A DNA stretch of 52,003 bases. Origin: Streptomyces sp. A012304 (GTDB lineage Bacteria; Actinomycetota; Actinomycetes; Streptomycetales; Streptomycetaceae). The stretch lies in contig NZ_BQUN01000182.1 of assembly GCF_026008495.1 (NCBI RefSeq), positions 301,033-353,035 of the forward strand. Direction: 5' to 3'. The translations under genes and the position numbers were made by a program. The first letter of the stretch is position 1; each line of letters begins with the position of its first letter. Under the pieces are notes generated by a model. The model did no database searches, was not told the DNA's origin, and was given only the letters and a program-made list of their open reading frames with translations. Of this stretch, positions 44,994 to 52,003 are shown one piece after another.

Positions 44994-45067
44994 CGGACGT
45001 CTCCGTCTTCTGAAAGGGCTTCTGCGAGGTGCGGACCCTGCGGGTACTCGGGGACGTGCGCGTTCAT
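44990..45067 (-). CDS. 25-residue peptide between folD and soxB with ATGA overlaps at both ends
   Basis: ATG 45067 overlaps the folD stop (ATGA) and its own TGA overlaps the soxB ATG (ATGA). The peptide is MNAHVPEYPQGPHLAEALSE plus DGDVR, acidic and soluble. GGAG for soxB lies within it. The double coupling suggests it is translated, either as a small protein or to carry ribosomes from folD to soxB. No known family. Confidence 0.5.
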   Translation of the reverse strand: MNAHVPEYPQGPHLAEALSEDGDVR

Positions 45068-45924
45068 ACGGCGGTGGCGTTCCTCTCGGCGGCCTCGACG
45101 ACGTTGGCCAGCAACATCGCTCGGGTCATGGGGCCCACACCGCCGGGCATGGGCGCGATCCAGCCGGCGACCTGGGCGGCGTCCGGATGGATGTCGCCGA
45201 CCAGGCCCTGGTCGGTGCGGGTGATGCCGACGTCCAGGACCGCAGCGCCGGGGCGCAGCATGTCCTTGGTGACGAGTCCGGGCGAGCCGGCGGCGGCGAT
45301 GACGATGTCCGCCTCGCGCACGTGCCAGGCCAGGCCCTTGGTGCCGGTGTGGCACAGGGTGACGGTGGCGTTCTCGGAGCGGCGGGTGAGGAGCAGGCCG
45401 ATCGGGCGGCCCACCGTGATGCCCCGGCCGATCACGCAGACGCGCGCTCCGGCGAGCGGTACGTCGTGGCGGCGGAGCAGTTCCACGATGCCGCGCGGGG
45501 TGCACGGCAGCGGGGCCTCGACTCCCAGGGTGAGCCGGCCGAGGTTGACGGGGTGCAGGCCGTCGGCGTCCTTGGCCGGGTCCATGCGTTCCAGTACCGC
45601 GCCCGCGTCCAGGTGGCGCGGCAGCGGGAGCTGGACGATGTAGCCGGTGCAGGCCGGGTCGGCGTTGAGTTCGTCGATCGTCTCCTCGACCTGCTCCTGT
45701 GAGGCGTCGGCGGGCAGGTCCCGGCGGATGGAGGCGATGCCGACCTGGGCGCAGTCACGGTGCTTTCCGCCGACGTAGGCACGGCTGCCCGGGTCGTCGC
45801 CGACCAGGACCGTGCCGAGACCCGGCGGGCGGCCGTTCGTGGCCGTCAACTTGACCACGCGCTCCGCGAGTTCGCGGCGGATGTCGGCGGCGGTCGCTTT
45901 GCCGTCAAGGAGTTGTGCGGTCAC
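45064..45924 (-). CDS. folD: Bifunctional methylene-THF dehydrogenase / methenyl-THF cyclohydrolase
   Basis: A 286-residue enzyme that oxidises 5,10-methylene-THF to 10-formyl-THF with NADP. GTG 45924 follows AAGGAG. Family motifs are VGDDPGSRAYVGGKHRDCAQ (the family usually has S.YV..K, catalytic Lys present), VQLPLPRHLD, PAKDADGLHPVN, CVIGRGITVGRPIG and PMPGGVGPMTRAMLL. In this cluster it disposes of the methylene-THF made by dimethylglycine and sarcosine oxidation and is probably an extra, catabolic copy. Confidence 0.95.
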   Translation of the reverse strand: MTAQLLDGKATAADIRRELAERVVKLTATNGRPPGLGTVLVGDDPGSRAYVGGKHRDCAQVGIASIRRDLPADASQEQVEETIDELNADPACTGYIVQLPLPRHLDAGAVLERMDPAKDADGLHPVNLGRLTLGVEAPLPCTPRGIVELLRRHDVPLAGARVCVIGRGITVGRPIGLLLTRRSENATVTLCHTGTKGLAWHVREADIVIAAAGSPGLVTKDMLRPGAAVLDVGITRTDQGLVGDIHPDAAQVAGWIAPMPGGVGPMTRAMLLANVVEAAERNATAV

Positions 45925-46002
45925 CTGGGGTACTCCTTCCAACAAGGCTGAGGTGGAATGCCCTCAAGGGACGCGGGGCGGCGTCCATCAGCGGCTACGC
46001 CG

Positions 46003-46045
46003 CGATGGGGGTCCCCCCGCTCGAGCGAAGCCGAGAGTGGGGGAG
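46003..46045. repeat. Streptomyces short hairpin repeat between dimethylglycine oxidase and folD
   Basis: GATGGGGGTCCCCCCGCTCG then AGCGAAGCCGAGAGTGGGGG. CCCCC..CTCG pairs with CGAG..GGGGG around AGCGAAGC. It is a frequent intergenic element in Streptomyces and is related to the one inside folP. The 183-nt gap 45925-46107 contains nothing else notable. Confidence 0.7.
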
Positions 46046-46107
46046 CGACCAGCCACGACGAAGCCGCAGACGAACGACGACACATCGCGGCACGGCCCTC
46101 GCAGCGC

Positions 46108-48546
46108 TCAGCCACGGAGACGTGACATCGTGGGGTCGAACAGGGGCTCCTCGGCGACGACCGCCTCGACGCGCTGGTCGAAGTAGCCGATCTGCACGGG
46201 CGTGCCGGGAGTGGTGAGCTCGGCCGGGAGCCAGGCGTAGGCGATGCCCTTGCCGATGGTGTAGCCGTAGGCGGCGCTGGTGACGTAGCCGACCGGGCGG
46301 TCGCCGTCGTACACCGGCTCCTTGCCGAGGACGACCGACTGCGGGTCGTCGATGGTGAGGCAGGTCAGCTTGCGCCGGACGTCGGACTTACGGCGCTCCA
46401 GCGCCGCCTTGCCGATGAAGTCGCCCTTGTCGAGCTTGACGGCGAAGCCGACGCCGGCCTCGTAGGGGTCGTGCTCGTAGGTCATGTCGGTGCCGAAGGA
46501 GCGGTAGCCCTTCTCCAGGCGGAGGCTGTTGAAGGCGCCGCGGCCGGCGATGACGCCGCCCAGCGGCCTCGCCGCCTGCCACAGGGTGTCCCACAGCTTC
46601 TGGCCCTGGTCGGCGGTGGTGTACAGCTCCCAGCCGAGTTCGCCGACGTACGACAGCCGCATCGCGGTCACCGGGACGCTGCCGATGTAGGCGCGCTTGG
46701 CGCGGAAGTACTTGAGGCCGTCGTTGGTGAAGTCCTCGTCCGTGAGCGGCTGGAGGACCTTGCGGGCCAGCGGACCCCACAGGCCGATGCAGCAGGTGCC
46801 GGCGGTGATGTCGCGGACCTGGACGGTGCCGTCGGCGGGGAGGTGACGGCTGAGCCAGTCGAGGTCCAGGTTCCCGTTGGCGCCGATCTGGAAGAGGTCG
46901 CGGGCGAGGCGGGCGATGGTGACGTCGCTGCGGATGCCGCCGTCGTGGTCGAGGAACAGGGTGTACGTGACCGAGCCGACGGACTTGGCGACCTTGCCGG
47001 TGCACAGGCGCTCCAGGAACTCGGCGGAGCCGGGGCCGCTCACCTCCAGGCGCTTGAGGGCCGTCATGTCGTACATCGCGACGGTCTCACGGGTGACCTG
47101 GGCCTCGGCACCGACGATGGGCGACCAGAACTGGGCGGCCCAGTCGTTCGGGGTGGGGATGGAACGGCCCTCGACCAGCTTCGCGTTGGCCTCGTACCAG
47201 TGCGGGCGCTCCCAGCCGCTCGCCTCCAGGAAGAAGGCGCCGTGCTCCTGCTGGCGGGCGTGGAAGGGGCTGGTGCGGATCGGGCGCGGGTCGCCGGAGG
47301 GCTGGAGGGGGTGGAGGATGTCGTAGACCTCGACGAAGTTCTGGCAGTCGCGGGCCAGGACGTACTCCGGGGACAGCTGGTGCGGCTCGAAACGGTTGAC
47401 GTCGCACTCGTGCAGGTCGAAGGACGAGCAGTGGCCGTCGACCAGCCACTCGGCCATGGCCCGGCCGACGCCCGCGGAGTGGGTTACCCAGACGGCCTCG
47501 GCGACCCAGAAGCCCTTGACATCCTGGGACTCGCCGAGCAGCGGGAAGTTGTCGGTGGTGAAGGAGAACAGGCCGTTGATGCCCTCCTCGATCTTCGCCT
47601 CGCGCGTCGAGGGGAGCAGCGACTGGGTCTCGCTCCAGGCCGGCTCGAAGTCCTCCTCGGTGAACTTCAGGATCGACGGCATCTCGTCGGCCTCGTCCAC
47701 GGAGAGGATCTCGTCGGCGGTGATGGGCATCGGGCGGTGGCCGTAGTAGCCGATGCCGATGCCGTCGAAGCGGTCGCGGTAGTAGAGGTCGGCGTCCTGG
47801 TGGCGCAGGATCGGTCGGACCGCCTCCTCGGTCTGGCCCGCGAGCGCCGGGATCGGGCCGGTCCAGGCGAGCTGGTGGGCGAGCGGGGTGAGCGGGAGGT
47901 TCATGCCGGCCATGCGGGCGATCTTCGTGCCCCAGATGCCGGCGCAGCACACGACGATGTCGGCGGGGATCTCGCCCTGGTCGGTCAGGACGCCGGTCAC
48001 CTCGCCGTCGGCCTTCAGGACGTCGAGGACCTCGTGGCGGGCCAGGAAGCGCACGCCGCGCTCGGTGGCCCGGCGGATCTGCGCCTCGACGGCGAGGACC
48101 GCCTTGGCGAGGCCGTCGGTCGGGACGAGGAGGCCGCCGAGGACCCTGTCACGGTCTACCAGCGGGTGCTTCTCGACGCACTCGTCGGCGGTCAGGATCC
48201 GGGACTCGATGCCCCAGGCGGTGATCCAGCCGTGCCGGCGGTGCAGTTCCGCGAGGCGCTCCGGCGTGGTCGCCACTTCGAGGCCGCCGACCTGAAGGAA
48301 GCAGGGCTTGCCGTCGACGTCGAGGGAGCAGAACTTCTCGACGGTGTAGCGGGCCAGCTCGGTCATGGTCTTCGAGGAGTTCGTCTGGAAGACCAGGCCG
48401 GGGGCGTGCGAGGTCGAGCCTCCGGTGGCCGGGAGCGGTCCCTGGTCGACCACGGTCACCTCGGTCCAGCCCCGCGCCGAGATCTCGTCCGCGAGCGCCG
48501 CGCCAACGACTCCCGCTCCGATGATGACCACACGCGGTCCCGCCAT
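46108..48546 (-). CDS. Dimethylglycine oxidase/dehydrogenase-like flavoprotein with folate domain
   Basis: An 812-residue two-part enzyme; ATG 48546 follows GGAGG. The N-terminal FAD domain starts VVIIGAGVVGAALADEISAR; His47 in GGSTSHAPGL aligns with the covalent FAD-histidine of Arthrobacter dimethylglycine oxidase. The C-terminal half (~430-812) is a GcvT-like THF domain: MYDMTALKRLEVSGPGSAEF, LSYVGELGWELYTT, GAFNSLRLEKGYRSFGTDMT. It removes one methyl from dimethylglycine, giving sarcosine and methylene-THF, and so feeds the Sox enzyme. Sarcosine or other N-methyl amino acids are possible alternative substrates. Confidence 0.9.
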   Translation of the reverse strand: MAGPRVVIIGAGVVGAALADEISARGWTEVTVVDQGPLPATGGSTSHAPGLVFQTNSSKTMTELARYTVEKFCSLDVDGKPCFLQVGGLEVATTPERLAELHRRHGWITAWGIESRILTADECVEKHPLVDRDRVLGGLLVPTDGLAKAVLAVEAQIRRATERGVRFLARHEVLDVLKADGEVTGVLTDQGEIPADIVVCCAGIWGTKIARMAGMNLPLTPLAHQLAWTGPIPALAGQTEEAVRPILRHQDADLYYRDRFDGIGIGYYGHRPMPITADEILSVDEADEMPSILKFTEEDFEPAWSETQSLLPSTREAKIEEGINGLFSFTTDNFPLLGESQDVKGFWVAEAVWVTHSAGVGRAMAEWLVDGHCSSFDLHECDVNRFEPHQLSPEYVLARDCQNFVEVYDILHPLQPSGDPRPIRTSPFHARQQEHGAFFLEASGWERPHWYEANAKLVEGRSIPTPNDWAAQFWSPIVGAEAQVTRETVAMYDMTALKRLEVSGPGSAEFLERLCTGKVAKSVGSVTYTLFLDHDGGIRSDVTIARLARDLFQIGANGNLDLDWLSRHLPADGTVQVRDITAGTCCIGLWGPLARKVLQPLTDEDFTNDGLKYFRAKRAYIGSVPVTAMRLSYVGELGWELYTTADQGQKLWDTLWQAARPLGGVIAGRGAFNSLRLEKGYRSFGTDMTYEHDPYEAGVGFAVKLDKGDFIGKAALERRKSDVRRKLTCLTIDDPQSVVLGKEPVYDGDRPVGYVTSAAYGYTIGKGIAYAWLPAELTTPGTPVQIGYFDQRVEAVVAEEPLFDPTMSRLRG

Positions 48547-48560
48547 CGCCGCACCTCCGG

Positions 48561-48604
48561 TTGAGTTGCTTTCTGCGCAACGTGATTCAGGTTGCGCAAC
48601 TCAA
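48561..48604 (-). promoter_or_regulatory. Operator-like repeats before the dimethylglycine oxidase gene
   Basis: TTGAGTTGC (48561-48569) and GCAACTCAA (48596-48604) are perfect inverted repeats. Between them lies TGCGCAACG (48574-48582), and GTTGCGCAAC (48591-48600) is itself palindromic. The GTTGCG core recurs at 37465 and 37970, so the IclR protein is the likely ligand. Confidence 0.55.
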
Positions 48605-48670
48605 TGTGCCTGCCGTGCAGGTGGGTGTCAAGAGGTCCGGTGACGTCGGAGAACGGCCTGGAAAACAGCA

Positions 48671-48717
48671 ATGCCCGGCGGGCGGTGCGCGTCCGCTACG
48701 CACCACCCGCCGGGCAT
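48671..48717 (-). terminator. Long hairpin after the betaine importer operon
   Basis: ATGCCCGGCGGGCGGTGCG (48671-48689) pairs with CGCACCACCCGCCGGGCAT (48699-48717), 18 of 19 bp, 11 nt past the binding-protein stop. Confidence 0.8.
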
Positions 48718-48728
48718 CCGGGAAGGGC

Positions 48729-49715
48729 CTACTTGATCCAGGCCTCCACCTTGTCGCGGTTGGCCTCGACCCACTTCTTGGCCGCCGCCTCGGGGGTCAT
48801 CTTGTCCACCGCGATGTACTTGGCCACGGTGTTCTGGTCGTCGTTGGTCCAGGTGAAGTTCTTCACCAGGTCGTAGGCCGGGCTGCCCGACTTGGCGAAC
48901 TTGGCACTGGCGATCTTGTCCAGCTTGTACACGGGGTAGTCGCAGTCGACCTTCTCGGCGTCGGCGTCGCAGCCCGTCTTGTACTCGGGCAGCTTGACCT
49001 TCTTGAGCGGCACCTCGGACATGAACCACTGCGGCTCGTAGAAGTAGCCGATCACCCATTCCTTGTTCTTCTCCGCCTTGCGGAAGGCCTGGATGAGGGC
49101 GGTCTCACTGCCCGCGTACACGACCTTGTAGTCCAGCTTGAGGTTCTTCACCAGCGCCTCGTCGTTGGTGACGAACGACGGGTCGCCGTCGAGGAGCTGG
49201 CCCTTGCCGCCGGACTCGGACGTCTTGAACTCGGCCGCGTACTTGTTGAGGTTCTTCCAGTCGAGGATGTCCGGGTGCGCCTTGGCCAGCCACGGCGGCA
49301 CGTACCAGCCGATGAGGCCTTCGTTGCCGGTCGGGCCGGCGTCGACGGCGGTCTTCTGGTCGGTGATGTACTTCTTCTTCAGGTCGTCGTGACCCCAGTT
49401 CTCGACGACGGCGTCGACCTCGCCCGTCCCGAAGCCCTGCCAGGCGATCTCCTCCTTCAGGTCCTTCTGGGTGACCTTGCAGCCGAGGTCGTGCTCCGCG
49501 ACGTACGCGATGACGGCCGCGTTGGCCTCGTAGCCCACCCACGGGTTGACTGCGAGGTTGAAGGTGCCGCACTTGCCGGGGCTGCCCGAGCCGCCGGCGT
49601 CCGAGGAGCTGTCACCGACCTTCGCACCACCGCAGGCGGAGAGGGTCAGTCCGATAACAGCTACGCCCGCTATGCCGGCCGAGCCGACTCTCCACTGTCT
49701 TGCTTGCCTTGCCAT
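48729..49715 (-). CDS. Glycine betaine/proline ABC transporter substrate-binding lipoprotein
   Basis: A 328-residue OpuAC/ProX-type binding protein; ATG 49715 follows AAGGAG. The signal (RQWRVGSAGIAGVAVIGL) ends in the lipobox TLSAC (Cys27). Tryptophan-containing segments expected for the quaternary-ammonium cage are NPWVGYE, GFGTGEVDAVVENWGH and GLIGWYVPPWLA. It delivers betaine or a related osmolyte to the permease encoded just upstream. Last gene of the operon, ending at a strong hairpin. Confidence 0.9.
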   Translation of the reverse strand: MARQARQWRVGSAGIAGVAVIGLTLSACGGAKVGDSSSDAGGSGSPGKCGTFNLAVNPWVGYEANAAVIAYVAEHDLGCKVTQKDLKEEIAWQGFGTGEVDAVVENWGHDDLKKKYITDQKTAVDAGPTGNEGLIGWYVPPWLAKAHPDILDWKNLNKYAAEFKTSESGGKGQLLDGDPSFVTNDEALVKNLKLDYKVVYAGSETALIQAFRKAEKNKEWVIGYFYEPQWFMSEVPLKKVKLPEYKTGCDADAEKVDCDYPVYKLDKIASAKFAKSGSPAYDLVKNFTWTNDDQNTVAKYIAVDKMTPEAAAKKWVEANRDKVEAWIK

Positions 49716-49728
49716 GGTCAGTTGCTCC

Positions 49729-51738
49729 TTACGCGCTGGTACGCCGCGCCGCTGCCTGAGTGATCCGGTCGAACATGACTCCGAGAAGGACGATGGCGAG
49801 CCCTGCGGCAAGCCCCTTCCCGAACAGTTGTCCCTGCGAGAAGCCGGCCACGACGTCGTAGCCGAGGGCGCCGGCGCCTACCAGGCCGCCGACCACAACC
49901 ATCGACAGCACATAGATCAGGCCCTGGTTGGTCGCGAGAGTCAGGGCGCCGCGTGCCATCGGCAGTTGAACCTTGGTGATGATCTGCCAGGTGTTGCACC
50001 CGGCGGAGGTGGCCGCCTCCACGGTCGTCGCGGGCACGTTCCGTACGCCGTCCGCGATGATCTTCATGGCGACGGGAGCCGCGTAGACGACCGCGGCGAC
50101 GATCGCCGTGAAGCGGGTCGCGCCGAACAGTGCGAGGAACGGCACGAGATAGACGAACGGCGGCATGACCTGGGCCGCGTCCAGGGTGGGCCGGATCAGC
50201 CGGTCCACCAGCGCGCTGCGTCCCATCCAGACGCCGAAGACGACGCCGAGCAGCATCACGAGCACCGTGGCGACGAGGGTGGACGCAAGTGTCGTCATGC
50301 CGTCCGACCACACGCCGGTGCCGACCAGCAGACCCACGCAGACAGCCGTGGTGATACCGGCGCGCCGGCCGCCGAGGACGACGGCGAGCGCGATCAGTGC
50401 CGCGCCGACGAGCCACCACGGGGAGTCCGTGAGCAGCGCCTGGAACGGGTTGAGCAGACTGTTGGTGAGGGCGTCCCGGAAGGCGTTGGTGACGCCCGAC
50501 AGGTTGTCCTGCACCCAGGTGGTCACGCTGTCCGCCGTGCTCCTGATGGTGCCGCCGGTGCTCCCCTCGCCGGGGAACTCCGCCGCCCACAGATAGGTGT
50601 GGGACAGATAGGCCAGGACCGCCGTGACCGCCGCACCGGCCACCAGCAGCGGGCGTCGCCAGGTGATGAAGCGGTTCTTCGAAAGGCGGGCGGCCTCCTC
50701 GCGTGTGCTCGCCGCGGTGGTGACCCGGTCCAGCACGATGGCCATGACGACGATGGCCAGACCCGCGTTGAAGGCCGTGCCGACGTCGAGCGTCTGGAGC
50801 GCCTGGACGACGGTCTTGCCGAGGCCGGGCGCGTCGATCAGGGCGGCGATGGTCACCATGGCCAGGGCGGCCATGATGGTCTGGTTGACGCCCATCACCA
50901 CGGTCCGCTTGGACATCGGCAGCAGGACCTTCATGAGGGACTGCCGTCGCGTGGCACCCAGCGAGTCGGCCGCCTCCACCGTCGTCTCCGGGACGGAGCG
51001 GATGGCGTGCGCGGTGATGCGGATCGTCGGCGGCGCCGCGTAGATCAGCGTGGCGATCGTGGCGGAGGCCGGGCCGATCTGGAAGAACAGCGTCAGTGGG
51101 GCCAGGTAGACGAAGGTCGGCATGGTCTGCATGAGGTCCAGGAAGGGCGTCACGAACCGGTTGAACCGGTCGGACAGCCCCGCCCACACACCCAGCGGGA
51201 TCGCGAACACCAGCGCCACGAAGACGGCGGAGACGGTGAGCGCCAAGGTGTCCATGCTCTCCTGCCACAGGCCCTGCAGGCCAAGGAAGGTGAAGCCGGC
51301 CACCGCCAGCAGAGCGACCCGCCAGTTGCCCACGGCCCAGGAGACATAGCCGGCGATGCCGACGACACCGAGCCAGCCGATCTGCGGGACGGGCCGGCCG
51401 ACGGACGGCTGTGAGATCAGCTCCTGGACGAAGGTCACCAGGGAGTCGATGACCAGGCGGATCTCGTTGAAGAAGTACAGGAAGAGCGGGTTGGAGTTGC
51501 GGTTCGCGCCGATCGAGTCGTTGACGTCGTTGAACCACCGGTGCAGATCGGTCAGGTCGGCCGCCGCCAGGGCGAGGGTCTGCTTGCCGCGCAGTACGAC
51601 GAACAGCACCAGCCAGACGACCAGGATCGCGCCGACCATCATGGACCGGCTGACCTTGCGCACGCTCTTGGCGGGAGCGGGCGGCTCGACGGCCCCGGTC
51701 TTCTGCGGTTTCTCGGTCTTCTCCACGGCGACGGTCAT
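49729..51738 (-). CDS. Glycine betaine ABC transporter permease with two membrane modules
   Basis: A 669-residue permease. ATG 51738 overlaps the ATPase stop region (GTGATG; GTG 51741 is the alternative). It contains two BPD_transp_1 modules in one chain. The first EAA loop is ETTVEAADSLGATRRQSLMK in the middle of the protein; the second, TTVEAATSAGCNTWQIITK, is near residue 580. Each is preceded by similar segments (PTFVYLAPL and PPFVYLVPF) and followed by parallel IDAPGLGK and VGAGALGY motifs, showing an internal duplication. The two halves would form the channel from a single polypeptide. Confidence 0.9.
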   Translation of the reverse strand: MTVAVEKTEKPQKTGAVEPPAPAKSVRKVSRSMMVGAILVVWLVLFVVLRGKQTLALAAADLTDLHRWFNDVNDSIGANRNSNPLFLYFFNEIRLVIDSLVTFVQELISQPSVGRPVPQIGWLGVVGIAGYVSWAVGNWRVALLAVAGFTFLGLQGLWQESMDTLALTVSAVFVALVFAIPLGVWAGLSDRFNRFVTPFLDLMQTMPTFVYLAPLTLFFQIGPASATIATLIYAAPPTIRITAHAIRSVPETTVEAADSLGATRRQSLMKVLLPMSKRTVVMGVNQTIMAALAMVTIAALIDAPGLGKTVVQALQTLDVGTAFNAGLAIVVMAIVLDRVTTAASTREEAARLSKNRFITWRRPLLVAGAAVTAVLAYLSHTYLWAAEFPGEGSTGGTIRSTADSVTTWVQDNLSGVTNAFRDALTNSLLNPFQALLTDSPWWLVGAALIALAVVLGGRRAGITTAVCVGLLVGTGVWSDGMTTLASTLVATVLVMLLGVVFGVWMGRSALVDRLIRPTLDAAQVMPPFVYLVPFLALFGATRFTAIVAAVVYAAPVAMKIIADGVRNVPATTVEAATSAGCNTWQIITKVQLPMARGALTLATNQGLIYVLSMVVVGGLVGAGALGYDVVAGFSQGQLFGKGLAAGLAIVLLGVMFDRITQAAARRTSA

Positions 51739-52003
51739 CACGCGCCGCCTTCCTGCCCGGCGACCACCGCGAGGATCTCCTCGTCGCCGACGATGCCGAG
51801 CAGCTTGCCGTTCTCGACGACCTTGACCGGCTTGTCGGCCGCGAGCACCGCCCGGGTGGCCTCCTTCACCACGACGTCCGGGCCCAGCTCGGGACCGTCC
51901 AGGGCGTCGCCGTCCACCGGCGGGCGCATGATCCAGCGCAGGGTGAGGACGTCGCCGCGCGGGACGTCCTTGACGAACTCGCGGACGTAGTCGTCGGCGG
52001 GGG
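51738..52003 (-). CDS. Glycine betaine ABC transporter ATP-binding protein, C-terminal part (cut by window edge)
   Basis: The visible 88 codons are the end of an OpuAA/ProV-type ATPase: DDYVREFVKDVPRGDVLTL, then a CBS-like module KEATRAVLAADKPVKVVENG, LLGIVGDEEILAVVAG. CBS domains in this family sense ionic strength. The ATP-binding domain lies beyond the right edge. It is the first visible gene of the importer operon (ATPase, permease, binding protein). Confidence 0.85.
   Translation of the reverse strand, partial: PADDYVREFVKDVPRGDVLTLRWIMRPPVDGDALDGPELGPDVVVKEATRAVLAADKPVKVVENGKLLGIVGDEEILAVVAGQEGGA

Noticed and set aside
49729..51738. Double permease as an assembly duplication
   Set aside because: The two modules are clearly diverged in sequence, so this is an old internal duplication and not an assembly artefact.

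Overview
The window reads as chromosomal DNA of a high-GC actinomycete, almost certainly Streptomyces. Codon third positions are strongly G/C, genes overlap by ATGA/GTGA, GTG and TTG starts are common, and the left end carries an enzyme of the mycothiol formaldehyde pathway. Three copies of intergenic repeats that I know from Streptomyces genomes are present. I see no CRISPR array, rRNA gene or tRNA gene.

Layout. (1) 1-855: the end of a mycothiol-dependent formaldehyde dehydrogenase and a coupled metallo-beta-lactamase hydrolase. (2) 1291-14619: a plant-polysaccharide locus. It has a secreted GH43 exo-galactanase with a CBM13 lectin domain, a sugar ABC importer (lipoprotein plus two permeases) followed by an intracellular GH3 glycosidase, a LacI repressor, a secreted GH93-like arabinanase, and a GH106-like rhamnosidase whose 3' end is lost. 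Three near-identical palindromes (CGAAA-N3-TTTCG) mark a probable LacI regulon. The transporter-GH3-LacI layout resembles the xylobiose bxlEFGA/bxlR cluster. (3) 14522-17331: the remains of an ABC exporter and two-component system. The ATPase is cut off at the rhamnosidase junction and the histidine kinase is frameshifted, but the response regulator is intact. (4) 17381-20019: an alkyl-sulfatase-like metallohydrolase divergent from a PadR regulator.

(5) 20.2-32.4 kb: a worn accessory region. It holds remnants of an ISL3 transposase, a Tn3 transposase, a TrwC-type relaxase, an ATP-dependent DNA ligase, a zinc-ribbon protein and a decayed three-gene Streptomyces cassette. Live-looking genes lie between them: two GNAT acetyltransferases, a toxin-like small protein, a ferredoxin reductase/fatty-acid desaturase pair with a divergent PucR regulator, a thioredoxin-like protein, and a thioesterase/TetR pair with an obvious operator.

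(6) 32.4-52 kb: a coherent glycine betaine/dimethylglycine/sarcosine degradation and one-carbon region. An OpuA-type importer brings in betaine. A dimethylglycine oxidase-like flavoprotein and a heterotetrameric-type sarcosine oxidase (SoxB, SoxD-SoxA, SoxG) remove methyl groups onto tetrahydrofolate. FolD, GlyA and SdaA then move the carbon through methylene-THF, serine and pyruvate. A ferredoxin reductase and an IclR regulator belong to the set; the Rieske betaine monooxygenase is not in the window.

This last region has several unusual features. SoxD and SoxA are one polypeptide, joined through a translated intergenic repeat. The GcvH-like protein has no lipoyl lysine. A 25-codon reading frame sits between folD and soxB with ATGA overlaps at both ends. 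folP (interrupted by another repeat), purU and moaA survive only as damaged copies. Many of the broken genes differ from an intact frame by one missing base, so sequencing error must be excluded before they are called true pseudogenes.
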